From Flavobacterium microcysteis (GTDB lineage Bacteria; Bacteroidota; Bacteroidia; Flavobacteriales; Flavobacteriaceae): DNA of 64,000 nucleotides. Of this stretch, positions 10,083 through 19,579 are shown one piece after another; the first letter of the stretch is position 1, and each line of letters opens with the position of its first letter. The DNA is taken from positions 682,001-746,000 of the forward strand of contig NZ_VFJE01000056.1 of assembly GCF_006385255.1 (NCBI RefSeq). Direction: 5' to 3'. A program made the translations under genes and the position numbers. Under the pieces are notes generated by a model. It was given only the letters and a program-made list of their open reading frames with translations, did no database searches and was not told the origin of the DNA.

Positions 10083-13000
10083 TTAGTAAACAATCTTTTT
10101 GGTTGCAGTTCCGTTTTCTGAGGTAATGATTTTTACCAGCAATACCTGATTTGCAATCGAAAGGTTTGAAATTACGGTTTTCGTGTCATCAACTTCTGAT
10201 TTGGAATAAATAAGTCTTCCGCTTACATCGTACAGCTCAATTTTTTCCATCATATAATTCCCTGAATCAATATAAAGCATTTCGTTTTTCTTGTAAACGA
10301 CAATACTGTTTGGATTGATTGTTGGAGTTTTTACACCAAGAGCAGCTCTGTATACAACCTCGAATCGGTTGGTAAAGTTTCCGGATTCTGTTGTGAAATT
10401 ATACGCAGCTGTTTTTAGGTTATGGATTTGTCCGGTCTGATTATCTTTTAAGAAAATATCCTGGTTTGCTTCAAAAAGCCCGTCTAAATGGTCGATAGAA
10501 ATGCTGTAGCTTCCAGAAACATTGGTTTTAAAACTTAATGGAACTACATCATTTGTAGAAAACGGTAAGCTTCTTCCTTGAATTGCATATTCTGAATTGT
10601 CAATATAAGAAGTTAGTGCAATTGGGCTGTCATTGAAATATTTTCCATCAATACCATAATCAACACTTTCTGTAGCGCCTGCCATATATCCAAGTAAAGT
10701 CTGGCCTATGACATCTGTTTCGTTAGATAGGTTTAACCACATTCTGTGTTTCTCGATATCTTCTGAGTCGAAATTTCCATTTCTGAAAAATACGCCATTT
10801 GTACCAGCCGAACGGAAGCCATTGTTGAAATTTAATGAAGATTGGGTAGCGCCATTTTTCACTTTTACGAAAAATCCTTGTCCGCTGCTGATGATTCCGT
10901 TTGGATTCATAGAAGCTACTTCAGGCTGTGCGCTCGTGATTCCCAATCCTGTTGTTGTAGCATAACCACTTCCTGCAACACCGTTTCTTTTTCTCCAGAA
11001 CCAAACAGTTCCGTCAATGGCATTGGAGTTCGAAGAAAACAATCCGGAAATTGAGATAGCCGAAGGATAAGGGTTTCCTACAAGGTTAAATCCATTGTTG
11101 GCATTGGAAAGAGGAAAACTAAAGTTTCCATTGTAAGGGATACCGACAAAAACACCATTGTAAGCAACTCCAGGAATTGATGAATTTACATAAGAAACAT
11201 GATTATCCGGAACTCTGATGAGGTATCCTTTTGCTTGTGCAAAGGTATAAGTGCTTTCGTTTTGTGCCGGATAGATGGTTTCATAGTTACCATTATTTCC
11301 AAGTACAGGATTGTAGATGTAAAATCTGTTTGTTAGTGTTGCCGGCGAGAAATTGCGTAAGTTTTGACCGCTTACCGGTGAAGACCATAAAGTATAGTCA
11401 GAACGATATAAAGGAGCGCTGTTTCTTTTCACGGTAATCAAACCTGTATTTACAGCACTGTTTGTCTGGATTAGGTTGGCATTGCTTTCTACGATGAAAT
11501 TTGCTGCTCCCGCATTGTTTGTAATCGCATTGCTTATTGTCAGGCTGGTTCCGGTATTTACAGTTAGTGTAAAACCTGAATTTAAGGTTAGACTCTTTGA
11601 GGTAAACGAGCCGTTAGTACCTGAGGAGAAATTTCCATTAATGATAGCATCAAGGCTGGCTGTTGGAGTTCCGTTTGACCATGAGCTTCCGTTCCATGTA
11701 GTAGAAGTTGGTGCAGTAATGGTAAAGTTTGTCGCTGCCGTTGAAAAGTTGTTGCAAGTATTGAACACTTTTACTTCAACCGTGCCGCTTGTAGCAATTT
11801 CTGAAGCAAGAATTGACGCAGTCAATTGTGTTGCACTCACAAAAGTTGTTGTTTTGTTTGTACCATTCCAATTGATTATGGATTCACCATTGACAAAGTT
11901 GGTACCGTTTACGGTTAAGGTAAAGCCCACTTCACCTCTTACTTTTGTATTTGGAGTAATCGTAGTGATAGCCGGATTTGGTTTTACAGTTACGATAACT
12001 TCATCTCTTACACTTTTAAAAGTTTGGAATTTCCAGTTAAAGAAAGGAAAGAATGTTCCGGCTCCGCTATTGGCTGTAATTGATATTACTCCATTAGTAT
12101 AAGGGTAGGTGATTCCGGAATTGGCTCTATAGATATTGAATCCTGAAATTTCTCTTACAACCAATCTCATGTTATTTTCTGCTGGGACAAAGAAATTCAA
12201 ATCAATTTCCTGAGTTCCTGATGCTGCCAATTTTACCACCTTAGACTCCAGCATTGTTCCCGCGCTGTTTTGAAGTTCCACCATCATATCTCCTGCGGCA
12301 CTTGAATTAATAGTCACGGTTTTTAATTTCGATGGAATCGTAGCGCTAAAAATCATATACCTGTTTCTAGCAGTTGTATTGTTTACCGTACCACCTCCTG
12401 CAACTGTTGCAGGGCCTACGGTTTCTGGTGTTTCGCGCTCTACATAATACGATCTGTTTGCGCTTAGTGCCGGAGTTGTATAGGAAGTACCTGTAGCAAG
12501 TACTGTTGTAGTCGTGTTGTCTGCATACCATCTGATGGTTCCTGTTCCGGTAGCTGTCAGTGCGGCAGTTTGTCCTTCGCAAATTGTCTTGTCGTCTGCA
12601 GTTGGAATTGTAGTGCTTGGCACCATTGTAACGTTGAGTACTGTTGCCGCATTGTTAGCAACAGTCACGCTTTGTGTCTGGCTGATATAACCCGGAGCTT
12701 CAAAAGTCACATTGTAGGTTCCTGCGATCATCACTTTGTAGTAGTCTCCAAGTGGGCCTGTTTTTACCCAGGATCCCATTAGGTCAGTGCCGTTGATGTA
12801 TACTTTTGTATCTACAGCTTCACCAGCACTGTTTTTTACGGTTCCTTTTAAACCGTAGTTGGCCTGTTTCATATAATTAAGAAGTGCCTGTCTGTTTCTA
12901 TCCCAATAGAACGGAAGGTTAGCAGCAGCTGGGAACTTCGTAGCTGAAATTTCGATGGTCATTTCTTTGTTATGGTTAAAGAAATTGTTCCAGTCCTGTC

Positions 13001-14120
13001 TTCCGCCATAAACTGAATACCATGCAGCACCGTTTGTTGTTCCAGGAAATTGCCCGCTGTTGATGACATCGTCCATATAGTTGGCATTTCCGTCTGCCGT
13101 TTGGCAAAGCTGTGCATATTCTTTTGAGACAAACTTGAAATAGTTGTCGTGTGGATGGATGCTGAAATTGGCCGTGCCTGGCGTAGTTGAAGTATCCCAA
13201 GGGAAATTTACTACTTCCACACCACCATGATAGTTGGCTGCCAGTACAAAATTTCGGGTTTTCTCAAATTCCATAAACGCAAGCGTTTCAGGTTGGTAAG
13301 CATAACCGTCAGGGTGTAACCCGTCGATAGCGTCAGGGTAGTTTCTGTTAAGATCGACTCCAGCAGAATTGGCTCTGGTAGCCGTATTTCCGGCAGAATT
13401 CATAGTGTCGTTTCCGGCTGTTTTATAAGATCCGTCAGGATTTGCCAACGGACAGATAAAGATTTCGGTATTGTTGACAATGTTGCTGATTTCGCTGTTT
13501 GTAGCATAGCCTGTCAGCAGATAATCAATAAGACGCATCATGGTTGGGAATCCTGTAATTTCATCTCCATGCATTGAAGAAGTATAAAGGAATTCAGCCT
13601 CAGCCTCATCGACTTGTGCATTGTCAGAAATTTTCATGACATACAACGTTCTCCCGTTTGGAGTTGTACCAATACTCTGAAGCTTGCATAAATTAGGATA
13701 AGTGTTGGCCCAATATTGCATTTTAGCAACATACTCTGAATATTTAGGGTATGCATTCCAGGTATCATCCCAAGCTGATGTTCCGTAAGTAAGGTATTCG
13801 TCGGCAATAAATTCGTTTTCAGAAACGCTGACTTCGAACGGAAGACCATACGTTTGGAATTTTTTGAATTGCTCCGGATTGGCATATGCTTCGACTTTCA
13901 AATCGTTTTGATCGACTATCTTGTGACTGATAGACAAGAAACGAGCCAGTTCTTTAAATTGTTCTTTGGATTGGGCTTGGAAAGTGAAGACTACTTCTCC
14001 TTTTTCTTTAAGATAGTGTTGCGCTTTTTCAAGTGGGGACTTGTTTTCTGACACAACCTGACCTTGAGTTATGCCCATAACAAATAGGCACAACATTCCT
14101 AATAAGGTAGTTTTGTTCAT
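10083..14120 (-). CDS. Secreted zinc carboxypeptidase (M14) with T9SS type A sorting domain
   Basis: 1345 residues. Signal peptide (1-20), propeptide-like region (to about 110), then the M14 catalytic domain (about 120-415). Zinc ligands are visible as H184 and E187 (SSMHGDE) and H298 (NYHGG), the substrate arginine as R259 (DLNRNYPD), and the catalytic glutamate as E390 (TIEIS). A carboxypeptidase-regulatory/transthyretin-like domain (about 420-500) follows, then Ig-like and beta-rich repeats. The C-terminus (IELYDVSGRLIYSK ... ATKKIVY) is a T9SS type A signal. The protein should be exported by T9SS and trim peptides outside the cell. Specificity cannot be read by eye. Confidence 0.93.
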   Translation of the reverse strand: MNKTTLLGMLCLFVMGITQGQVVSENKSPLEKAQHYLKEKGEVVFTFQAQSKEQFKELARFLSISHKIVDQNDLKVEAYANPEQFKKFQTYGLPFEVSVSENEFIADEYLTYGTSAWDDTWNAYPKYSEYVAKMQYWANTYPNLCKLQSIGTTPNGRTLYVMKISDNAQVDEAEAEFLYTSSMHGDEITGFPTMMRLIDYLLTGYATNSEISNIVNNTEIFICPLANPDGSYKTAGNDTMNSAGNTATRANSAGVDLNRNYPDAIDGLHPDGYAYQPETLAFMEFEKTRNFVLAANYHGGVEVVNFPWDTSTTPGTANFSIHPHDNYFKFVSKEYAQLCQTADGNANYMDDVINSGQFPGTTNGAAWYSVYGGRQDWNNFFNHNKEMTIEISATKFPAAANLPFYWDRNRQALLNYMKQANYGLKGTVKNSAGEAVDTKVYINGTDLMGSWVKTGPLGDYYKVMIAGTYNVTFEAPGYISQTQSVTVANNAATVLNVTMVPSTTIPTADDKTICEGQTAALTATGTGTIRWYADNTTTTVLATGTSYTTPALSANRSYYVERETPETVGPATVAGGGTVNNTTARNRYMIFSATIPSKLKTVTINSSAAGDMMVELQNSAGTMLESKVVKLAASGTQEIDLNFFVPAENNMRLVVREISGFNIYRANSGITYPYTNGVISITANSGAGTFFPFFNWKFQTFKSVRDEVIVTVKPNPAITTITPNTKVRGEVGFTLTVNGTNFVNGESIINWNGTNKTTTFVSATQLTASILASEIATSGTVEVKVFNTCNNFSTAATNFTITAPTSTTWNGSSWSNGTPTASLDAIINGNFSSGTNGSFTSKSLTLNSGFTLTVNTGTSLTISNAITNNAGAANFIVESNANLIQTNSAVNTGLITVKRNSAPLYRSDYTLWSSPVSGQNLRNFSPATLTNRFYIYNPVLGNNGNYETIYPAQNESTYTFAQAKGYLIRVPDNHVSYVNSSIPGVAYNGVFVGIPYNGNFSFPLSNANNGFNLVGNPYPSAISISGLFSSNSNAIDGTVWFWRKRNGVAGSGYATTTGLGITSAQPEVASMNPNGIISSGQGFFVKVKNGATQSSLNFNNGFRSAGTNGVFFRNGNFDSEDIEKHRMWLNLSNETDVIGQTLLGYMAGATESVDYGIDGKYFNDSPIALTSYIDNSEYAIQGRSLPFSTNDVVPLSFKTNVSGSYSISIDHLDGLFEANQDIFLKDNQTGQIHNLKTAAYNFTTESGNFTNRFEVVYRAALGVKTPTINPNSIVVYKKNEMLYIDSGNYMMEKIELYDVSGRLIYSKSEVDDTKTVISNLSIANQVLLVKIITSENGTATKKIVY

Positions 14121-14121
14121 A

Positions 14122-14151
14122 ATTAATATTAGATTTGGGAATACAAACGTA
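14122..14151 (-). promoter_or_regulatory. Promoter -7 element and very short leader of the M14 gene
   Basis: Minus-strand 14151-14144 reads TACGTTTG (TAnnTTTG). The start codon is at 14120, so the leader would be only about 18 nt. The segment matches 9656-9685 at 25 of 30 positions. Confidence 0.5.
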
Positions 14152-14263
14152 GGAAAAAAGTTTTAATTAATGTTAAATCGTTGTAAAATATTTCGTTTTA
14201 AGCTAAAATGTTGCCGTTTTGGAAGTTTTTTAAGCAACGGAGTTTTTTGTTACAACTAATCTT

Positions 14264-14271
14264 TAATTTTG
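14264..14271 (+). promoter_or_regulatory. Candidate -7 element upstream of the membrane AraC regulator
   Basis: TAATTTTG fits TAnnTTTG and lies 49 bp before the ATG at 14320. A TTG occurs at 14247-14249, but only 14 bp upstream, shorter than the usual spacing. Confidence 0.4.
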
Positions 14272-14319
14272 TGAGGCAGCAGCAAAGCCTTGATAGGCAA
14301 TAAATAAAACCAGGAAGTA

Positions 14320-15450
14320 ATGATGCTTTATCTTTTAGGAATTTTTCTTGCTTTTTTTTTGTCATTCCTATTAATCACAAAGAAAAACAAAAATGCAGCA
14401 GACTTTATCCTGTCCGCCTGGTTGTGCGTATTAGGACTTAATCTAACGGCCTATTATCTTCTACTAACCCAACAATATCAAGAGTTTCCATCGTTTGTGG
14501 TTTTTGGTACAACTTTGCCATTGGCTCATGGTCCCTTTTTATATCTCTACATAAAACAGCAGACTTCTCAGAGTCCATTTTTGCTACATGATTACCTTCA
14601 TTTTTTGCCGCTTGTGTTAGGAAATCTGCTATTTGCATCGTTTTATATGGCTCCATTTTCGGAACGTTTGGGTATTGTTATTCATGAAGGAGAAGGATAT
14701 GGAGTGGAAATGCTCATCCGATCTTATGGTGTATATCTATCAGGAATTATCTATGTTTCCTTGTCGCTTTGGATCTTATATAAGTATCGAAAAAACATGG
14801 TGCAGCAATTCTCAAATACCGAGAAAATCAATTTTAATTGGCTGTTGTATCTTATCATCTGGATTATCATTATCTGGTTTTTTGTTCTTGTGATTCAGAA
14901 AGACAGCTTTATATATGCGATTACTACTTTTTTTATTCTGTGGTTGGGTTACTTTGGGATAAAGCAGGTGCAGGTTTTCCATCAGCCGCATTTATCAGAG
15001 AATGATTATCTGGTATATGAAAATATAGAGGCGGATTATTTCCAGAAGGAAGTTAATTCTGAAGAAGCTGAAAAAAAATATAAAAACTCTGGATTGACAG
15101 ATTCTAATATCGACGCTATCCATAGCAGACTGATACAGCTATTGGATGAAGAAAAACCTTATGTCAATCCAAACCTCACGCTTAATGAGCTTGCAAAAAT
15201 GCTGCATGTGCATCCTAACTATCTTTCACAGGTTATAAATTCGAAAGAAGAAAAGAATTTCTACGAGCTTATCAATAAAAAAAGGGTTGATGAATTTGTA
15301 AAAAAGCTTGAAGACCCAGAAAACAAACAATATACTCTGATAGCCATTGCGTATGAATGCGGGTTTAATTCAAAGGCTTCCTTTAACCGGAATTTTAAAA
15401 AATATTTTGATGTGACTCCGAGTGAGTATCAAAAAAAGCTGGAAAGCTAA
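14320..15450 (+). CDS. Membrane-anchored AraC-family transcriptional regulator
   Basis: 376 residues. The first about 215 form a bundle of around seven hydrophobic segments (starting MLYLLGIFLAFFLSFLL). The last about 100 form a double helix-turn-helix of the AraC type (LTLNELAKMLHVHPNYLSQVIN ... IAYECGFNSKASFNRNFKKYFDVTPSEYQKK). Such proteins are thought to sense a signal in or near the membrane and regulate nearby genes. The downstream hydrolase and barrel genes on the same strand are candidate targets by position only. ATG 14320 and 14323 are both possible starts. Confidence 0.88.
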   Translation: MMLYLLGIFLAFFLSFLLITKKNKNAADFILSAWLCVLGLNLTAYYLLLTQQYQEFPSFVVFGTTLPLAHGPFLYLYIKQQTSQSPFLLHDYLHFLPLVLGNLLFASFYMAPFSERLGIVIHEGEGYGVEMLIRSYGVYLSGIIYVSLSLWILYKYRKNMVQQFSNTEKINFNWLLYLIIWIIIIWFFVLVIQKDSFIYAITTFFILWLGYFGIKQVQVFHQPHLSENDYLVYENIEADYFQKEVNSEEAEKKYKNSGLTDSNIDAIHSRLIQLLDEEKPYVNPNLTLNELAKMLHVHPNYLSQVINSKEEKNFYELINKKRVDEFVKKLEDPENKQYTLIAIAYECGFNSKASFNRNFKKYFDVTPSEYQKKLES

Positions 15451-15508
15451 TTTCACAACGTCTCATTCTTCAGGGATGAGTATCGATCTTCATAAGCCTA
15501 TTAAAATC

Positions 15509-15534
15509 AATGCCTTGTAGAGGCATTTTTTTAG
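15509..15534 (+). terminator. Terminator after the AraC regulator
   Basis: Stem AATGCC / GGCATT with a 7-nt loop and a run of T on the plus strand. It separates the regulator from the hydrolase gene. Confidence 0.65.
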
Positions 15535-15606
15535 GTCTCAATCGTCCTTTTGCGACCTTTCATTTTTTGAGATAGCCAATATTTGTGAAAATTAAATTCA
15601 CAAATT

Positions 15607-16629
15607 ATGACAAGTCTGAGAAAAAAAAATCCATTTGGTATTGCCGTCGTGATTGCTGCCACCCTGCTTTTTTCGTGTGGGGAAGAACTTTCAATTGATG
15701 AACCTGGAAATTTGGTTCCTAAAACAGTAACCCAAGATGCATCCTTACCTGCAATCTATGCTAATGGTGCCTGGCTGCATTCTGAAGCTTTTGGTCCGGA
15801 AGAGGCTACTATGATTATTGCTATTCATGGCGGCCCGGGTGGCGATTACCGTTATCTTCTTAACTGCAAAGATTTGGCAGACAATGGCTATCGTGTCATA
15901 TTTTATGACCAGCGAGGTTCCGGTCTGTCTCAAAGATTTCCAAAACGATCCTACACTTCGCTCCAAGAGAGGGCAGTTGATCTGATGTATGATGAGCTTA
16001 CGGCTGTCATTGACCATTATCGCAAAATCCCAAACCAAAAAGTAATATTGCTGGGGCATTCTTGGGGAGCGATTTTAGCTTCAGGTTATGTGGGCAAACA
16101 TCCTGATAAGGCGCAAGGGCTTATTCTTTGCGAACCGGGAGGACTGAAATGGAAAGAAATTGAAGATTATGTCAAAGAATCAAGGTCGTTTAAATTATGG
16201 AGCGAACTATTGAATGATGCTACCTATCTGGATCAATTTATTACGGGTAAAGAAGACCAACATGAGATACTTGATTATAAAGCGACCATGATGGCTTCAA
16301 AAAATGATATCACAGGAGAAGGCGATTTTGATCCAAGCGCTAGCTGGAGAAGTGGGGCAGTCATTATGGATGCTCTTTTTAGTGTTGGGGATTCTTATCA
16401 TATTGATTTTTCAAAAGGTCTTGAAAATTACACTATTCCTACACTTTTCTTTTATAGCGGAAGGAACAGGGCTTATCATGATTCTTGGGCTCAAAAAATA
16501 ACTAGGCATTATGCCAATGTTGAAGTTGTAAAAATAAATGGAGTAGGGCATGACGGCATCATTACCAATACGCAGGAATGGAATGCACAGACAAAACCTC
16601 AAATCATAAACTATATCAATAGCCTTTAA
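15607..16629 (+). CDS. Alpha/beta-hydrolase lipoprotein (proline iminopeptidase-like)
   Basis: 340 residues with a lipobox LLFSC (Cys24), so probably membrane-anchored. The alpha/beta-hydrolase fold shows the oxyanion-hole motif HGGPGGD (74-80), DQRGSG, the nucleophile elbow GHSWG (Ser152) and a C-terminal GHDG (His). HGGPGG with DQRGSG is the pattern of S33 prolyl aminopeptidases, but many such proteins are esterases or lactonases. The start at 15607 is the first ATG after a terminator. The barrel gene starts 10 bp downstream, so the two are likely co-transcribed. Confidence 0.85.
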   Translation: MTSLRKKNPFGIAVVIAATLLFSCGEELSIDEPGNLVPKTVTQDASLPAIYANGAWLHSEAFGPEEATMIIAIHGGPGGDYRYLLNCKDLADNGYRVIFYDQRGSGLSQRFPKRSYTSLQERAVDLMYDELTAVIDHYRKIPNQKVILLGHSWGAILASGYVGKHPDKAQGLILCEPGGLKWKEIEDYVKESRSFKLWSELLNDATYLDQFITGKEDQHEILDYKATMMASKNDITGEGDFDPSASWRSGAVIMDALFSVGDSYHIDFSKGLENYTIPTLFFYSGRNRAYHDSWAQKITRHYANVEVVKINGVGHDGIITNTQEWNAQTKPQIINYINSL

Positions 16630-16639
16630 ACAAAAAACA

Positions 16640-17314
16640 ATGAAAAATAGTAAGCACTATGCCTGCCTGTTGATTTTTGGATTGATATCCAATTTCATCC
16701 AGGCCCAAACGGTCAATTGGCAAAGCCTCAAAGACAATGAAAAACATATTTTTTCTGCCAATATCGGTGCAGAATATGGAATTATTTACGGAGTTGGCTA
16801 TGGATATAAATTTGATAGCAAATTATTTCCGGTCATTGCCAATGTAGAATTCTCTATTCCGTCAGGAGACAAACTTTTAGATGATTTCAAGTCAAAAATT
16901 GGCGGAAACGTACGGTGGATAAAATTAGGGAAGTTTCAATTTTCTACAAAAGCGCAGGGTATTTTCAGGCGATTTGGAAATGAAAATGTTCGACTCTCCA
17001 ATTTTGGTCTGGACATGTCAGGTGTTATAGGATATTATGAGAAACGATGGTTTGTTGGAGCCGAAGTAGGTTTTGATAAGGCCATAGTCACCCATTTTAA
17101 ACATACTGACAAATACAGGGAAATCTTTCCCGATGTAAAAGACGGTTGGTATGAACCGGCTACGGGCGGAAACTTTTATTATGCAATACAGGGCGGATAT
17201 ACTTTTAAAAACCAGGAAATTTATTTGAAATTGGGAAGCATCGTGTCTGAAGATTTTAAAACAAAACCGACGCTGCCTTACCTTCTTCAAATAGGATATA
17301 ATTATAAGTTATAG
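16640..17314 (+). CDS. Putative outer-membrane beta-barrel protein
   Basis: 224 residues with a signal peptide (about 1-22, ending IQAQ), followed by alternating aromatic/polar beta-strand patterns (YGIIYGVGYGYKF, WFVGAEVGF, YAIQGGYTF). It ends in an aromatic-containing strand, LQIGYNYKL, as expected for a small outer-membrane barrel. No specific family recognised. It is 10 bp behind the lipoprotein hydrolase and probably shares its mRNA. Confidence 0.65.
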   Translation: MKNSKHYACLLIFGLISNFIQAQTVNWQSLKDNEKHIFSANIGAEYGIIYGVGYGYKFDSKLFPVIANVEFSIPSGDKLLDDFKSKIGGNVRWIKLGKFQFSTKAQGIFRRFGNENVRLSNFGLDMSGVIGYYEKRWFVGAEVGFDKAIVTHFKHTDKYREIFPDVKDGWYEPATGGNFYYAIQGGYTFKNQEIYLKLGSIVSEDFKTKPTLPYLLQIGYNYKL

Positions 17315-17317
17315 TGG

Positions 17318-17409
17318 AAAGTCGAAGGTTGAAAAGTGGAAAGAGGAAAGTTGATAGTGAAGATATTCTGGGTAGCCTTTTGACTTTCCACTTTTCAACC
17401 TTCGACTTT
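17318..17409. repeat. Long perfect inverted repeat (26-bp arms)
   Basis: Arms 17318-17343 and 17384-17409 are perfect reverse complements, separated by 40 bp that include more copies of short GGAAAG-like units. The right arm ends in a T run. It lies between the barrel gene stop (17314) and the DUF808 gene (17489) and could act as a terminator. Its AGTCGAAGGTTGAAAAGTGG composition resembles the low-complexity AAGTT-rich stretch at about 3310-3370. Confidence 0.8.
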
Positions 17410-17488
17410 TTTATTAAATTAAAATTATCTCAACTATTGTAGGACATCGTCCGATTGTCTAATTTGCGGCCTAATTAATTAAAAAAAT

Positions 17489-18358
17489 ATGGCTTCAGGT
17501 ATTTTTGCCGTTTTAGATGATATAGCGCTACTTATGGACGATGTAGCGATGACTACAAAGTTAGCAACAAAGAAAACCGCCGGGATTTTGGGCGATGATT
17601 TGGCAGTAAATGCAGAAAAAGCTACCGGCTTTTTAGCTTCCAGAGAAATCCCTGTTCTATGGGCAATTACCAAAGGTTCGCTGTTGAACAAAGTGATTAT
17701 TGTACCGATAGCTCTGCTGTTAAATGCCTTTCTTCCTATAGCTATTATAATTATCCTGATGTTGGGTGGAGCTTTTCTAGCTTATGAAGGTGTAGAGAAA
17801 ATTGTTGAATATCTTTTTCACCGTAAAACAGCTGATCACGCACCGGCTGTTGAAGAGGTTCGAGATGATATGGAGGCTGAAAAGACTAAGGTTAGATCTG
17901 CTGTAACTACAGATTTTATACTTTCGGTTGAAATTGTAATTATTGCTTTGGGAAGCGTGCTGACAGAGCCATTGACTGTACAGATAATTACGGTTTCAGC
18001 AGTGGCACTTATAGCAACTGTTGGGGTGTACGGTATTGTTACACTAATTGTTCGTATGGATGATGCAGGTTACAATCTGATCCGACGTTCAAAAGAAAAA
18101 TCTTTAATGTTTTCAATAGGTACGTTGCTTGTGAAGTCATTGCCTTTGATTATTAAAGGTTTGGCTGTAGTAGGTACGATTGCTTTAATTCTGGTAGCTG
18201 GAGGTATTTTTGTACATAATGTACATTTCCTGCATGAATTGTTTCCTACAATACCATCAATGGTTAAGGAATTTGCTATTGGCTTGGTTGTTGGAATTAT
18301 AGTAGTTGTTTTGGTAACTGCAATAAAAAAAATATTCGGTAAGAAAGCATCTGCTTAA
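17489..18358 (+). CDS. DUF808 family inner-membrane protein (YedI-like)
   Basis: 289 residues. The N-terminus, ASGIFAVLDDIALLMDDVA followed by TKKTAGILGDDLAVNAEKA, is the recognisable DUF808/YedI signature. About five to six hydrophobic segments follow (around 68-95, 142-165, 170-185, 225-245 and 262-280). The molecular function of the family is unknown. Single gene with its own terminator. Confidence 0.9.
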   Translation: MASGIFAVLDDIALLMDDVAMTTKLATKKTAGILGDDLAVNAEKATGFLASREIPVLWAITKGSLLNKVIIVPIALLLNAFLPIAIIIILMLGGAFLAYEGVEKIVEYLFHRKTADHAPAVEEVRDDMEAEKTKVRSAVTTDFILSVEIVIIALGSVLTEPLTVQIITVSAVALIATVGVYGIVTLIVRMDDAGYNLIRRSKEKSLMFSIGTLLVKSLPLIIKGLAVVGTIALILVAGGIFVHNVHFLHELFPTIPSMVKEFAIGLVVGIIVVVLVTAIKKIFGKKASA

Positions 18359-18386
18359 TTATAAAAATATCTTTTTGGAAAAATAA

Positions 18387-18424
18387 GAACGGCGGAAGTG
18401 AATACTCCGCCGTTCCTGTTTTTA
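18387..18424 (+). terminator. Terminator after the DUF808 gene
   Basis: 10-bp stem GAACGGCGGA / TCCGCCGTTC (18387-18396, 18406-18415) with a 9-nt loop, then CTGTTTTT. Confidence 0.85.
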
Positions 18425-18432
18425 TACTAATT

Positions 18433-18467
18433 GCTTAGCGCCTTTGCGCCTTTGCGAGAAAATAATT
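18433..18467. repeat. Dispersed intergenic repeat copy (GCGCCTTTGCG family)
   Basis: The stretch GCTTAGCGCCTTTGCG followed by CCTTTGCGAGAAAATAATT matches, in reverse orientation and with few differences, the element at 60296-60345. It contains a direct repeat of CCTTTGCG. No coding potential is evident. Confidence 0.6.
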
Positions 18468-18488
18468 ATCCGCTACAAAACCGCTAGA

Positions 18489-19412
18489 TTACTTATCAAA
18501 ATCCGGATAAGGAAATCCCTTACCGGTTTCGCAAAGAAATTTCAAGCTTCTGAAAAATAACGCCCAGTCAAAACTGCATGATGCCATTTCCGGAGTATAA
18601 GCTTCCCAGCCATCATGATGGAATAATAATGTACATCCTTTTTGATGGGCTTCTAATTCAAAAGTGAGTGTAGTGCCAATCCAATCTTCAAAAGCTTTGA
18701 TGCACTTCCACTTTATAAAACTGTACGGCTTTAGTTCGAGAACCTCCATTTGTTTGAAATAGTCGGGACCAAATCCAAATCTTAAAATACTTCCTACTTC
18801 GGGTTTTGCAATCGTGTCTGGTGTCCACCAACCTGCCAATCCTTCCTGAGTAGTAAGCGCCTGATAGACTTTTTCTAAAGGTGCTTTTATCAACAGCTTG
18901 TGATAAATGCTTTTTGTGTCGGATGGATTGTTATTTTGCTTTGCTGGAGTTGAGGTTGTCGATTCGCTTTCCTTAGGCGTAGGCTGACCTTTGCCAGTTT
19001 CGATAAGCATTTTTAGGCTTTCTTGTATATAGTAAGTCCATGCATCATGGCAAACCTGATAGCATTCATAGGTTGGAACCAGTCCTTGATGCGTAAATTT
19101 CATTTCGGTCTTACCGTTCTTTTCAGTAATATCAAAAATGATATGAGTGTTTTTCCACTCGCTTTTATCTTTGGTAAACTTAAAATTATTATCAAGCACA
19201 TGCCATATCACTTCAGTGTTGGCTTTCATTTCCGTAACTTTTATACGGCAACGGTGTACATCCATATAATGATAGGAAAACTCGCCGTTAAGTTCGTCTG
19301 TTGGGCCTTCGATATTTTCTGACCACCATCCTCGTACATTGTTAATTGCATCAAATACTTTTTGTGGTGTGGCATCCACGATAAATGATGTTGTAAAATT
19401 TTCTTGTTTCAT
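18489..19412 (-). CDS. Tandem SRPBCC (AHSA1-like) domain protein
   Basis: 307 residues containing two AHSA1/START-like ligand-binding domains in one chain: about 1-140 (TTSFIVDATPQKVFDAINNVRGWW) and about 165-307 (IYHKLLIKAPLEKVYQALTTQEGLAGWW). A polar Ser/Thr/Pro/Asn linker joins them. The second copy ends with VHFHHDGW-like and ASCSFDWALFFRSLKFLCETGKG segments typical of the family. The ligand is unknown. Divergent from the GlxA-type regulator at 19580. Confidence 0.85.
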   Translation of the reverse strand: MKQENFTTSFIVDATPQKVFDAINNVRGWWSENIEGPTDELNGEFSYHYMDVHRCRIKVTEMKANTEVIWHVLDNNFKFTKDKSEWKNTHIIFDITEKNGKTEMKFTHQGLVPTYECYQVCHDAWTYYIQESLKMLIETGKGQPTPKESESTTSTPAKQNNNPSDTKSIYHKLLIKAPLEKVYQALTTQEGLAGWWTPDTIAKPEVGSILRFGFGPDYFKQMEVLELKPYSFIKWKCIKAFEDWIGTTLTFELEAHQKGCTLLFHHDGWEAYTPEMASCSFDWALFFRSLKFLCETGKGFPYPDFDK

Positions 19413-19579
19413 GATTCGTTTAGTATTGATTGTTTTTTATTGTTCAATTCAAAGGTATTGACAAGAAATCATCTAAGCAGGGTGTGAAATAGACTTTATA
19501 AGAGGTTGATTTGGACAAAATGCTTTCTTAACTTTGTAAGAGCTATGAAGTTACAATTTAAATTTTTAAATCTTGCCAG

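Noticed and set aside
11476-12102. 208-codon plus-strand ORF
   Set aside because: Antisense to the M14 carboxypeptidase; its valine-rich, hydrophobic sequence is an artefact of the complementary codons.
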